NCBI GenBank assembly: GCA_947500555.1
Contig: CANMSE010000002.1
Coordinates: 682,001 to 746,000, forward strand
Length of the DNA stretch: 64,000 nucleotides
Direction: 5' to 3'
Source of the DNA: an uncultured Fulvivirga sp.
GTDB lineage: Bacteria > Bacteroidota > Bacteroidia > Cytophagales > Cyclobacteriaceae
A program made the position numbers and the translations under genes. A model generated the notes under the pieces. It saw nothing but the letters and a program-made list of their open reading frames with translations. It ran no database searches and was not told the origin of the DNA. Positions 11,120 to 18,958 of the stretch are shown here, piece after piece; within the stretch, counting starts at the first letter, position 1; every line of letters begins with the position of its first letter.

Positions 11120-12225
11120 ATGAAAAAGACACTATTAGTAGCATTGCTCGCTACCACAATTTACAGTGTAAAAGCTCAAGAAAACGGAGATTTTAATGCA
11201 ACAGTTGAAGAAGACAATACAGAATCAATTACAGGAGGATTTGGAGCAGACTTGGCAAAAAAAGTAAGTTTTGTGAATTTTAATGGTTACATAACTAATG
11301 AATATTTCATCCCCCAAACAGGAACAAGGACATTTGATAATCACTACTTTAACGTCTTTATTTCTTCTCAACTCAATGAAAACATTTTATTGAGGGCCAA
11401 TTGGAATATGAACATGGAGGCCAAGACATTGACCTACGTTACGGATATGCGGATTATAAATTTTCTGATGCTTTTGTAGTTAGAACAGGTAAATTCCTGA
11501 TTCCTGCTGGTCGGTTTAATGAATACCTATACCCTGAATATTTAAATAAAACAGTCAATAGAGCTTATGTGAATAGAGAGATTTCTCCCTCTGCATGGGC
11601 TGAAGTTGGTTTACAATTAAGAGGAAGATTAAAACCTGTTGGATCAGCAGTACCATTTTACTCAGCATACCTAGTAAACGGACTCAACGGGGATTCTGGT
11701 GATGGAATCAGAAATCTGAGAGGCAATGCCAGAGATAGTAAAGGTGGGAACGATAATAAAGCTATAGGTGGAGCAATAGGCGCTGAAATTGACAATGATA
11801 TAAAGGTATCGGCCAATATTTATAATGGCAAATATACTCCCGATAACGAGCTTGGCCTAACTATTTATGGCGTGTCTCTCTATGTTGATAAAGAAAAATT
11901 CAGCTTTTGGAGTGAATACCATGGTGCTGTTCAAGAATCATACAATGACGCTACCGACACATCTTTAGGTACAACAGATCTTGAAAAAAGTGGATTTTAT
12001 GTTCAAGGAGGATACATGATTACTAAAAAAATCGAAGCTATTGGACGGTATGATCAGATAGAACTAGATGGAGCTCCAGATGATGACAGAAGTAGAATAA
12101 CCGTTGGACTAAACTATCTATTGGCCAAGAACGCCATATTCAAAGTAAATTATGAAATAGTAAGCGATGATCGTGCTGATCCAGACGATAACCTATTAGG
12201 TTTTCAGTTATCAATAGGATTTTAA
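11120..12225 (+). pseudogene. Porin-like outer-membrane protein, interrupted by a frameshift
   Basis: Two reading frames join into one protein of about 368 aa. The first (11120-11398) has a signal peptide (MKKTLLVALLATTIYSVKAQ) and strands up to NENILLRA. The second (from about 11398, stop 12225) continues QLEYEHGGQDIDLRYGYADY and ends in a typical final barrel strand (LLGFQLSIGF). Adding one C in the AGGGCCAATTGG stretch restores the frame, so a single base is missing, either truly or by sequencing error. The barrel, with FLIPAGRFNE after a GKF motif, resembles phosphate-selective or general porins of Bacteroidetes. It lies between a small lipoprotein and a YfiR-like gene. Confidence 0.75.
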
Positions 12226-12243
12226 TACTTGACCATTATAGCT

Positions 12244-12738
12244 ATGAAATATAAAACATTATTTAGTATAACATTTTTGCTCCTTGGTCTGGTATGCTAC
12301 AATGCCAGCGCACAGAAGAGTAAACATGAGGCTCTCTACCTTTACAATTTCACAAAATATATGAAATGGAGTAGTCCAGTTGTTACTATTGGAGTAATAG
12401 GAAATTCACCTGTACTACTGGAGATTCAGTCAATAGCTAAGAGAAACCCTCAAAAGCTAAAGGTTATAAAAATTGCTGGGTATGAATCGGTTAAATCCTG
12501 TAACATTATTTTTCTACCAGAAACTCAATCTAGAAATTTTGAGATCATTCAAGTTGAAATAGGTAGCGCGCCTATTGTTTTGGTAGCGGAAAGTGAGTCT
12601 TTAGTGGCTAAAGGGGCAGAGGTAGGATTTTATCTTGAAAATGATAAGTTAAAATTCGCAATCAATAAAGCCTCTTTAGATGAATCTAAAGTACAGGTAA
12701 GCAGTGCGCTATTAGCAGTGGCTAAAGTGGTACGCTAA
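12244..12738 (+). CDS. YfiR family (DUF4154) periplasmic protein
   Basis: A 164-aa product from the ATG at 12244 with a signal peptide ending NASAQ. The mature part fits DUF4154/YfiR: EALYLYNFTKYMKW opening, TIGVIGNSPV strand, CNIIFLPE, and the closing INKASLDESKVQVSSALLAVAK. In Pseudomonas, YfiR controls a diguanylate cyclase from the periplasm; no cyclase is nearby here, so the role is open. It follows the porin-like gene by 18 bases and ends the transcript before a strong terminator. Confidence 0.85.
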   Translation: MKYKTLFSITFLLLGLVCYNASAQKSKHEALYLYNFTKYMKWSSPVVTIGVIGNSPVLLEIQSIAKRNPQKLKVIKIAGYESVKSCNIIFLPETQSRNFEIIQVEIGSAPIVLVAESESLVAKGAEVGFYLENDKLKFAINKASLDESKVQVSSALLAVAKVVR

Positions 12739-12749
12739 GTTTATTTTAT

Positions 12750-12787
12750 GGTGGACTACTTTAAAAACAAGTAGTCCACTTCTTTAT
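12750..12787 (+). terminator. Terminator after the YfiR-like gene
   Basis: A 10-bp stem (GTGGACTACT / AGTAGTCCAC) with a 10-base A-rich loop is followed by TTCTTT. It closes the lipoprotein-porin-YfiR unit. Confidence 0.8.
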
Positions 12788-12887
12788 CTCAGGGGTCAAT
12801 ACTACAATTGATCTTATCAAAATGGTCGTTTAACTTTTAAGATTCCAGTTGATCGTCAAAGTCTCGTTCTTTCTTATCATTATCACA

Positions 12888-12895
12888 TAAGTTTG
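12888..12895 (+). promoter_or_regulatory. -7 box of the ArsR-type gene
   Basis: TAAGTTTG followed by CAG fits TAnnTTTG and lies 8 bases before the ATG at 12904, giving a leader of only a few bases. Confidence 0.5.
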
Positions 12896-12903
12896 CAGAT
12901 ATA

Positions 12904-13290
12904 ATGAGACTGAAAAATTTCAACTTATCCTTTGGCTCTCAGATTTTCAAAGCTTGCTCTGACGAATCCAGAGTTAGAATATTGCATCTGATATTTTCAA
13001 ATAAGGAAATGTGCATTTCAGATCTCGAACATATCCTGGAGTTCACTCAAACAAAAACATCCAGACACCTCATCTATTTAAAAAATTCAGGGATACTTAA
13101 TACACGAAAGCAGGATCAGTGGGTTTTTTATTATCTTAAAGATGAAGTGTTTGAAATTATTGGCCAGATCTTTCAATTTCTTAATAAAGATCAGACCCTC
13201 TTAAACGATCAAGTGATTTATAAAACAATGTATAACAACAGAGAGTTAGCACAGAATAAACTCGAAACCAAAACCTGGCAACCTCAATGA
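12904..13290 (+). CDS. ArsR-family winged-helix transcriptional regulator
   Basis: A 128-aa DNA-binding protein. Residues 12-90 form an ArsR winged helix: FKACSDESRVRILHLIF, CISDLEHIL, and recognition helix QTKTSRHLIYLKNSGIL, then a wing with WVFYYL. The metal-binding cysteine pair (ELCVCDL type) of arsenic sensors is not present; only one Cys is found in the equivalent place (MCISDL), so metal sensing is unlikely. It overlaps the next gene by four bases (ATGA), so it is translationally coupled to the nucleotidase. Confidence 0.88.
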   Translation: MRLKNFNLSFGSQIFKACSDESRVRILHLIFSNKEMCISDLEHILEFTQTKTSRHLIYLKNSGILNTRKQDQWVFYYLKDEVFEIIGQIFQFLNKDQTLLNDQVIYKTMYNNRELAQNKLETKTWQPQ

Positions 13291-13982
13291 GCAAATACCG
13301 TGTGCTCCTCTTTGATCTTGATCATACTCTTTGGGATTACGAAACCAACTCTTACGAAACTCTTAGCGACCTTCATCAAGATTATAATCTTTCTGAATTT
13401 ACTGGTTGGTCCGTTCAGAAATTTGCTGATACCTTTAAGAAGGTAAACAGTAGACTTTGGGATAACTACAATAGAGGAGCAATTGATCGAGCCTACATTA
13501 AGGAGAAGCGATTTGAAACTATTTTCAGAAAACTTGGGGTGGATGATTATGAACTATCTCAAGAGATTTCTGCTGAATATGTAAAACGATGTCCTCAAAA
13601 AACAGGCTTAATGCCACACACCTTAACAGTACTGGATTACCTATCCAAAACTTACCCTCTCTTTCTTCTTACTAATGGTTTTGATGACGTTCAAAATATT
13701 AAGCTAGAAAAATCAAACATTGGTCACTACTTTCAAGGAATGATCACTTCAGAAACCTGTGGCCACAGAAAACCTTCAAGAGAAATTTTTGAATATACGC
13801 TGGAAACAGCCAATACCACGTCCTCTGAAGCCCTGATGGTGGGCGATAACTTACAAGCCGATATTAAAGGTGCTAAAAAAGCCCAAATTGATGGAGTCTA
13901 TTATAATCCATTAAAAAAATCTCATAAGGAAGAAACTGACTATGAGATAAGTTGTTTGAGCGAATTGATGAATATATTATAA
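13287..13982 (+). CDS. YjjG-family HAD nucleotidase
   Basis: Likely 5'-nucleotidase that removes phosphate from noncanonical pyrimidine nucleotides. The 231-aa protein has HAD motif I DLDHTLWD (two catalytic Asp), motif II LLTNG, motif III with Lys in GHRKPSREIFE, and motif IV MVGDNLQADIKGAKKA. The cap domain is the small helical type. It is coupled to the upstream ArsR-type regulator. Confidence 0.88.
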   Translation: MSKYRVLLFDLDHTLWDYETNSYETLSDLHQDYNLSEFTGWSVQKFADTFKKVNSRLWDNYNRGAIDRAYIKEKRFETIFRKLGVDDYELSQEISAEYVKRCPQKTGLMPHTLTVLDYLSKTYPLFLLTNGFDDVQNIKLEKSNIGHYFQGMITSETCGHRKPSREIFEYTLETANTTSSEALMVGDNLQADIKGAKKAQIDGVYYNPLKKSHKEETDYEISCLSELMNIL

Positions 13983-14008
13983 TCACCGCTTTTCTGCCCC
14001 TCATTTCT

Positions 14009-14016
14009 TAGATTTG
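14009..14016 (+). promoter_or_regulatory. -7 box of pruA
   Basis: TAGATTTG followed by CAG fits TAnnTTTG, 37 bases before the pruA ATG. No TTG is found at the usual -33 distance. Confidence 0.45.
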
Positions 14017-14053
14017 CAGTTCGAAATTTTATTCAAAATCAAACATAAAAAAT

Positions 14054-15685
14054 ATGCCAAACGGAGTTTATCAAATACCTGACCCTGCCAATGAGCCAGT
14101 TCTTTCTTATGCACCTGGATCTTCAGAAAAAGCCGATGTGAAAAAGGCATTGAAAGATGCTCGTGCTGTTGAATTAGATATTCCGATGTATATAGGTGCC
14201 GAAGAGGTAAGGACTGGGAATAAGCACCCATTGACTCCTCCACACGACCATAAACATATTCTTGGTTATTTTCATGAAGGAGATAAATCTCATGTTGAAC
14301 AAGCTGTTAATGCTGCACTTGGCGCAAAGGAAGATTGGAGTAATTTGTCATGGGAGCATCGTGCAAGTATCTTTTTAAAAGCTGCTGATCTTATAGCTGG
14401 CCCATACAGAGCAAAAATCAACGCAGCTACAATGTTAGGTCAGTCGAAAAATGTCTACCAGGCTGAGATTGATGCTGCATGCGAGTTCATCGACTTCTTA
14501 CGCTTCAATGCGTATTATATGATGGAGATTTATGAAGATCAGCCAGAGTCTGCTCCTGGCATCTGGAATCGTCTTGAATATAGACCATTAGAAGGGTTCG
14601 TATTTGCCATCACTCCTTTCAATTTTACAGCCATTGCAGGTAACCTTCCAGCATCAGCTGCCATGATGGGCAATACTGTTATTTGGAAACCTGCCTATAC
14701 TCAAATCTATTCTGCAAATGTGATTATGGAAGTGTTGAAAGAAGCAGGTCTTCCTGATGGTGTTATCAATCTAATTTATGTTGACGGACCGGTTGCAGGA
14801 GATGTAATCTTCAATCATCCTGATTTTGCTGGATTGCATTTTACGGGAAGTACTGGCGTGTTCAGACATTTATGGAAGACCATTGGTTCTAACATTGAGA
14901 AGTACAAGACTTACCCAAGAATAGTTGGAGAAACAGGTGGCAAAGATTTTATTATAGCTCATAAATCAGCTAAAGCCAAAGAAGTAGCGACCGCAATAAC
15001 CCGAGGTGCTTTTGAATTTCAGGGACAAAAATGCTCTGCAGCTTCAAGAGTATATGTACCTGCTAATATTTGGGACGATGTAAAAGCCTACGTAGTAGAA
15101 GATTTGAAATCTTTCAAAATGGGACCTACAGAAGATTTTGATAATTTCATTAATGCCGTCATCGATGAAAAAGCTTTTGACAAAATAGCCAGTTACATAG
15201 ATGGTGTTAAGAAAAATGAAATGAATGAGATAATTGCAGGAGGTAATTATGACAAATCAAAAGGTTATTTCATTGAGCCTACAGTAGTAGTATCCAAAGA
15301 CCCATCATCTACTACCATGTGTGAAGAGATTTTTGGTCCTGTTGTTACAATATATGTTTACCAGCCTGAACGATTTGATGAAGCTCTTGAATTGGTAGAT
15401 CAAACATCTCCATATGCTTTAACAGGTTCTATTCTTTCTTCTGACAGATATGCGATAGATCATGCCATGAAGAAATTAGAAAACGCAGCAGGTAATTTTT
15501 ATATAAATGATAAACCTACCGGAGCGGTTGTAGGCCAACAACCATTTGGTGGTGCACGAGGTTCTGGCACAAATGACAAGGCCGGGTCTAAACTTAATTT
15601 GTTTAGATGGGTATCTCCAAGAACAATAAAAGAAACATTCGTCCCTCCTACTGATTATCGTTATCCGTTTTTAGGAGAGAAGTAA
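14054..15685 (+). CDS. pruA: L-glutamate gamma-semialdehyde dehydrogenase
   Basis: NAD-dependent enzyme for the second step of proline breakdown, oxidising pyrroline-5-carboxylate/glutamate semialdehyde to glutamate. The 543-aa protein is the stand-alone type 1 P5C dehydrogenase. It has the cofactor loop FTGSTGVF, the general-base Glu in VGETGGKDF and the catalytic Cys in FQGQKCSAASR; the C-terminal half contains QQPFGGARGSGTNDKAG. Proline dehydrogenase is not in the window. It is monocistronic with its own promoter and terminator. Confidence 0.97.
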   Translation: MPNGVYQIPDPANEPVLSYAPGSSEKADVKKALKDARAVELDIPMYIGAEEVRTGNKHPLTPPHDHKHILGYFHEGDKSHVEQAVNAALGAKEDWSNLSWEHRASIFLKAADLIAGPYRAKINAATMLGQSKNVYQAEIDAACEFIDFLRFNAYYMMEIYEDQPESAPGIWNRLEYRPLEGFVFAITPFNFTAIAGNLPASAAMMGNTVIWKPAYTQIYSANVIMEVLKEAGLPDGVINLIYVDGPVAGDVIFNHPDFAGLHFTGSTGVFRHLWKTIGSNIEKYKTYPRIVGETGGKDFIIAHKSAKAKEVATAITRGAFEFQGQKCSAASRVYVPANIWDDVKAYVVEDLKSFKMGPTEDFDNFINAVIDEKAFDKIASYIDGVKKNEMNEIIAGGNYDKSKGYFIEPTVVVSKDPSSTTMCEEIFGPVVTIYVYQPERFDEALELVDQTSPYALTGSILSSDRYAIDHAMKKLENAAGNFYINDKPTGAVVGQQPFGGARGSGTNDKAGSKLNLFRWVSPRTIKETFVPPTDYRYPFLGEK

Positions 15686-15710
15686 TATTTCGGTTAAAAT
15701 AACAAGTACA

Positions 15711-15746
15711 AAGGCTTATTCGAATTATTCGAATAAGCCTTTATTT
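15711..15746 (+). terminator. Terminator of pruA
   Basis: A perfect 14-bp stem (AAGGCTTATTCGAA / TTCGAATAAGCCTT) with a 3-base loop, followed by a T-rich stretch. Being symmetrical it could act in both directions. Confidence 0.85.
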
Positions 15747-15796
15747 ATTATTGAGGTAATTATGGAATCATAATTTCATAATACGAGTCATTTAGT

Positions 15797-15804
15797 TATA
15801 TTTG
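15797..15804 (+). promoter_or_regulatory. -7 box of the degenerate receiver gene
   Basis: TATATTTG fits TAnnTTTG, 56 bases before the ATG at 15861. Confidence 0.45.
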
Positions 15805-15860
15805 AAATGATGTAAGTTTTTGTGCTGTTGAACAATAAATTATAATCATCAAAATCATTA

Positions 15861-16400
15861 ATGCCTCCATTCAGGTTAAGTAAAATAGACAGTTTTAGAC
15901 AATACAGTGTACTTCATAGCGAGGACGTAGTAGATATCAAATTTCCGTCCGAGTTAGCCTCCGACTATCGTGCATTCAGTGAGAATAAAGCTGATGATAT
16001 ACTGATTTTTGTAGTTGATGATGATCCATCATTTATGCAAATCCTGAATACTCACCTTTCAAAGATATCAGGTTCTCCTTTAATGAATAATCGAAAGATT
16101 ATTGTTAAAAATTATGCTACCGGAAAAAGATGTGTTGATCAGTTAGGATTGAAACCTGATCTCATTTTCCTCAACTACACAATAAACGAAGGCATTCCTA
16201 ATTCTCTCTCGGGTAAAGAAACGCTAGATCAGCTTATTGCTCTTAATGCTAACCAAAAGGTTTTAATCTTAAACGACCTTAAGACTAGTTGCCGTCAGGC
16301 ATTTATCGAAAGTGGACTCAGGGATTATATAATAAGCGACCCTTCAGCCGTAGATGAATTAAACGATGTCATTCTAGATATTCTTTTTGTAAATAGTTAA
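15861..16400 (+). CDS. Degenerate response-regulator receiver (pseudo-receiver) protein
   Basis: A 179-aa protein with a ~50-residue N-terminal extension and a CheY-like domain at residues ~52-175. The acidic pocket is present (VVDDDPSFM). The strand that normally ends in the phospho-accepting Asp reads LIFLNYTINE, with Asn in its place, and the conserved Lys before the last strand is replaced (IISDPS). It should therefore not be phosphorylated in the usual way. No output domain is attached. It stands before the Crp/Fnr regulator gene with a 71-base gap. Confidence 0.7.
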   Translation: MPPFRLSKIDSFRQYSVLHSEDVVDIKFPSELASDYRAFSENKADDILIFVVDDDPSFMQILNTHLSKISGSPLMNNRKIIVKNYATGKRCVDQLGLKPDLIFLNYTINEGIPNSLSGKETLDQLIALNANQKVLILNDLKTSCRQAFIESGLRDYIISDPSAVDELNDVILDILFVNS

Positions 16401-16471
16401 TCCTGTATTTGTTTCATTGAATATCATCACGAGCTAGTTCAGCTTAGTGAAGTTTGATATATTGTAGGATA

Positions 16472-17101
16472 ATGCAAGAACTTGTCAGAAGAATACTTAA
16501 GAATTCATTTCTTGAACCTGAACTTATCGATGAAATAATTACGGTTGGAAGGCTAAAAAAAGTTGCCTCATCAGATGATGTAATACGACCCGGTACTACT
16601 GCTAATGAAATTCCGCTAGTACTAAGTGGTCTCTTAAAAGTAATGAGACAAGACGAGAATGGCCGGGAGGTGTTTTTGTACTTCTTAGAAGGCGGTGAAA
16701 CTTGTGCAATGTCTATTACATGCTGCTTAGAAGCAAAAAAAAGTGCTTTTACTGTTATCGCGGAAGAAGAGTCTGTTTTGTGGATGATTCCAATGAGTAG
16801 CCTTGATGACTGGATTAAAAAATATGAATCATTCAGAAAATTTGTTTTTAGATCCTACCAAGACCGTTTTGACGAACTATTGAATACTATTGACAGTATA
16901 GTTTTTCTAAACATGGAAGAAAGACTTTACAAGTATTTATTAGACAAAAAGCAGGCCTCAGGCTCCTTCATCATTAATAAAACACACCAACAAATTGCCA
17001 ACGAACTAAGTACATCAAGAGTAGTAATTTCTCGGCTTCTAAAAAAAATGGAAAAGGAAAATAAGCTCGAGCAGTATCGTAATCGAATAGAAATTCTATA
17101 A
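16472..17101 (+). CDS. Crp/Fnr-family transcriptional regulator
   Basis: A 209-aa product from the ATG at 16472 (the TTG at 16454 is less likely). Residues ~20-120 are a cNMP-like beta-roll (VLSGLLKVMRQDENGREVFLYFLEGGETCAMS). Residues ~150-205 are a helix-turn-helix (THQQIANELSTSRVVISRLL). The beta-roll contains three Cys in a CAMSITCCLE segment, but there is no N-terminal iron-sulfur cluster motif as in FNR. Its neighbours are SulP, MBL-rhodanese and YeeE/YedE genes, which carry matching dyad sites upstream, so it is the likely local regulator of thiosulfate or persulfide use. Confidence 0.9.
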   Translation: MQELVRRILKNSFLEPELIDEIITVGRLKKVASSDDVIRPGTTANEIPLVLSGLLKVMRQDENGREVFLYFLEGGETCAMSITCCLEAKKSAFTVIAEEESVLWMIPMSSLDDWIKKYESFRKFVFRSYQDRFDELLNTIDSIVFLNMEERLYKYLLDKKQASGSFIINKTHQQIANELSTSRVVISRLLKKMEKENKLEQYRNRIEIL

Positions 17102-17107
17102 TGTTAA

Positions 17108-17121
17108 GTTACTTTTGTTAC
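17108..17121 (+). promoter_or_regulatory. Candidate Crp/Fnr site upstream of SulP
   Basis: GTTAC-TTTT-GTTAC has the same half-site spacing (N4) as the perfect dyad at 18891-18910. Its centre (17114.5) is 36.5 bases from the last base of the -7 box at 17144-17151, the same distance as at the MBL gene. Confidence 0.5.
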
Positions 17122-17143
17122 ACTATACAGAAGTTGATTTGAG

Positions 17144-17151
17144 CATCTTTG
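17144..17151 (+). promoter_or_regulatory. -7 box of SulP
   Basis: CATCTTTG differs from TAnnTTTG in one base. If used, transcription starts near 17155, so the SulP start must be the ATG at 17170, not those at 17149-17152. Confidence 0.45.
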
Positions 17152-17169
17152 ATGTACGAAATTCGTATT

Positions 17170-18891
17170 ATGGCCTATTTAAAAAAAGTATTTCCAATTT
17201 CAACGTGGCTCAGTGGATATAAAAGTGAGTATCTAAAGGGGGATATTTCAGCAGGTATTACTGTTGGCATAATGCTCATCCCTCAAGGTATGGCTTATGC
17301 ATTAATTGCTGGATTGCCGCCAGTTTATGGATTATATGCCTCTATTGTCCCACAAATCATTTATGCAATTTTCGGGACTTCAAGGCAGTTATCTGTTGCA
17401 CCAGTTGCTATGGACTCGTTGCTGGTAGCAGCAGGTGTATCAGTATTGGCCACGGAAGGAACTGACGCCTACATTAGTTTTGCTATTCTATTGACATTTT
17501 TCATGGGAATTTTTCAATTCTTGCTAGGTGCTATGCGTCTGGGTTTTATCACCAACCTCCTATCAAAGCCAGTTATCAGTGGTTTTACGTCTGCAGCGGC
17601 CCTAATTATAGGTGTAAATCAGTTAAAGTACCTTGTGGGTTTTGAGGTATTGAAGAGTAACAGAATCCACGAAATTGTATGGAATGCTATAAGTAATATT
17701 GAGCAGACTCATTTGATCACCTTACTAATAGGTATAAGTGGAATAGTACTAATCAAGGGAGTAAAAAGGTTTAACAAAAATATTCCGGGTGCGTTGATAG
17801 CTGTTATTATTGGAACTGTGGTTGTATACTCCATGCAGCTGCAAGAGTTAGGAGTTAGTATAGTTCAGACGATACCTCAAGGGTTACCGACTTTTAAAAT
17901 ACCAGAGATATCATTGAGTCGACTTAGCCAATTAGCCCCGCTTGCTCTTACCATTTCTGTTGTAGCATTTATGGAGTCATTCTCAGTAGCGAAAGCTATT
18001 GAATCAAAAAAGAGGAATTATAAGGTGCTGCCGAATCAAGAACTGGTCGCTTTAGGTGCCGCCAATTTCATCGGCTCGTTTTTCCAAAGTTACCCCGTTA
18101 CGGGTGGATTCTCCAGGTCCGCAGTCAACTATCAAGCCGGTGCTAATACTCCATTGGCTTCTATAATAAGTGCTCTGCTTATAGCAATGACATTACTCTT
18201 TCTAACACCTTTATTTTATTTTTTACCCACTGCTATTTTAGCTTCCGTTATTATGGTGGCAGTTGTTGGCCTCATAGACATTAGTTACGCCCGTCAACTT
18301 TGGAAAGATAGTAAAGTAGAGTTTACTCTTCTCATAGCTACTTTTTTAACAACACTTCAGTTTAGTATGGTACCAGGAATCGTCACCGGAATACTATTAT
18401 CCATACTATTTTTACTATATAAATCGGCCTATCCACATATTGCTAGATTGGGTCGTGTTAAAGGGCATCATGAGTTTAGAAATGTTAGACGTTTCAAGGA
18501 CCTTGAGATTTGGGATAATTTCCTGATTTTAAGAGTTGATGCTCCACTTACCTTTATAAACATTCATAATTTCAAAGAATACGTTGAGTCTACTGTGAAT
18601 GATTCTGAAACCAGAATTGAGACGCTAATCCTGGATGCCGGCCCTATAAGTCATTTAGACGCTACAGCTTCAGAGGGACTGAAAGATTTAATAGTGTTTT
18701 TGGCATCAAATAACATTCGTTTCATTATTTGTGATTTAATAGGCCCAGTTAGGGATACGCTGAAAAGAACAGGGTTGATTGAAGTTTTAAAAGAGGATAA
18801 TATTTTCCTGGACCTCAATGAGGCTGTCGAAAATGTAACTAACAATAGCAAAAGGAAATTCAAAAAATATGCTATTCAGTCAAATTTATAA
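17170..18891 (+). CDS. SulP-family anion transporter with STAS domain
   Basis: A 573-aa inner-membrane protein with 12-14 hydrophobic segments. The SulP signature (GDISAGITVGIMLIPQGMAY) is near the start and a C-terminal STAS domain spans about residues 440-555. The STAS loop keeps the central Asp-Ala-Thr (HLDATASEGL). It probably imports sulfate or another oxyanion, possibly bicarbonate; the sulfur-gene context favours sulfate or a related sulfur oxyanion. The ATG at 17170 (MAYLKKVF) is preferred on promoter grounds. Confidence 0.88.
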   Translation: MAYLKKVFPISTWLSGYKSEYLKGDISAGITVGIMLIPQGMAYALIAGLPPVYGLYASIVPQIIYAIFGTSRQLSVAPVAMDSLLVAAGVSVLATEGTDAYISFAILLTFFMGIFQFLLGAMRLGFITNLLSKPVISGFTSAAALIIGVNQLKYLVGFEVLKSNRIHEIVWNAISNIEQTHLITLLIGISGIVLIKGVKRFNKNIPGALIAVIIGTVVVYSMQLQELGVSIVQTIPQGLPTFKIPEISLSRLSQLAPLALTISVVAFMESFSVAKAIESKKRNYKVLPNQELVALGAANFIGSFFQSYPVTGGFSRSAVNYQAGANTPLASIISALLIAMTLLFLTPLFYFLPTAILASVIMVAVVGLIDISYARQLWKDSKVEFTLLIATFLTTLQFSMVPGIVTGILLSILFLLYKSAYPHIARLGRVKGHHEFRNVRRFKDLEIWDNFLILRVDAPLTFINIHNFKEYVESTVNDSETRIETLILDAGPISHLDATASEGLKDLIVFLASNNIRFIICDLIGPVRDTLKRTGLIEVLKEDNIFLDLNEAVENVTNNSKRKFKKYAIQSNL

Positions 18892-18910
18892 TTGTAACAA
18901 GTGTTACAAT
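18891..18910 (+). promoter_or_regulatory. Perfect dyad, likely Crp/Fnr operator
   Basis: ATTGTAACA-AG-TGTTACAAT has 9-base arms and a 2-base centre. It begins at the last base of the SulP stop codon and is centred about 41 bases before the predicted transcription start of the MBL-rhodanese gene, the usual class II activator position. Confidence 0.65.
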
Positions 18911-18929
18911 CTTGTTTAAACAACAGGGT

Positions 18930-18937
18930 TATATTTG
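18930..18937 (+). promoter_or_regulatory. -7 box of the MBL-rhodanese operon
   Basis: TATATTTG followed by CAA fits TAnnTTTG exactly. No TTG at the standard -33 spacing is present, consistent with an activator-dependent promoter. Confidence 0.6.
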
Positions 18938-18958
18938 CAATAATTAAAAGCTAATAAG

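Noticed and set aside
15861..16400. Ordinary phospho-accepting response regulator.
   Set aside because: The phosphorylation Asp and the conserved Lys are both replaced.
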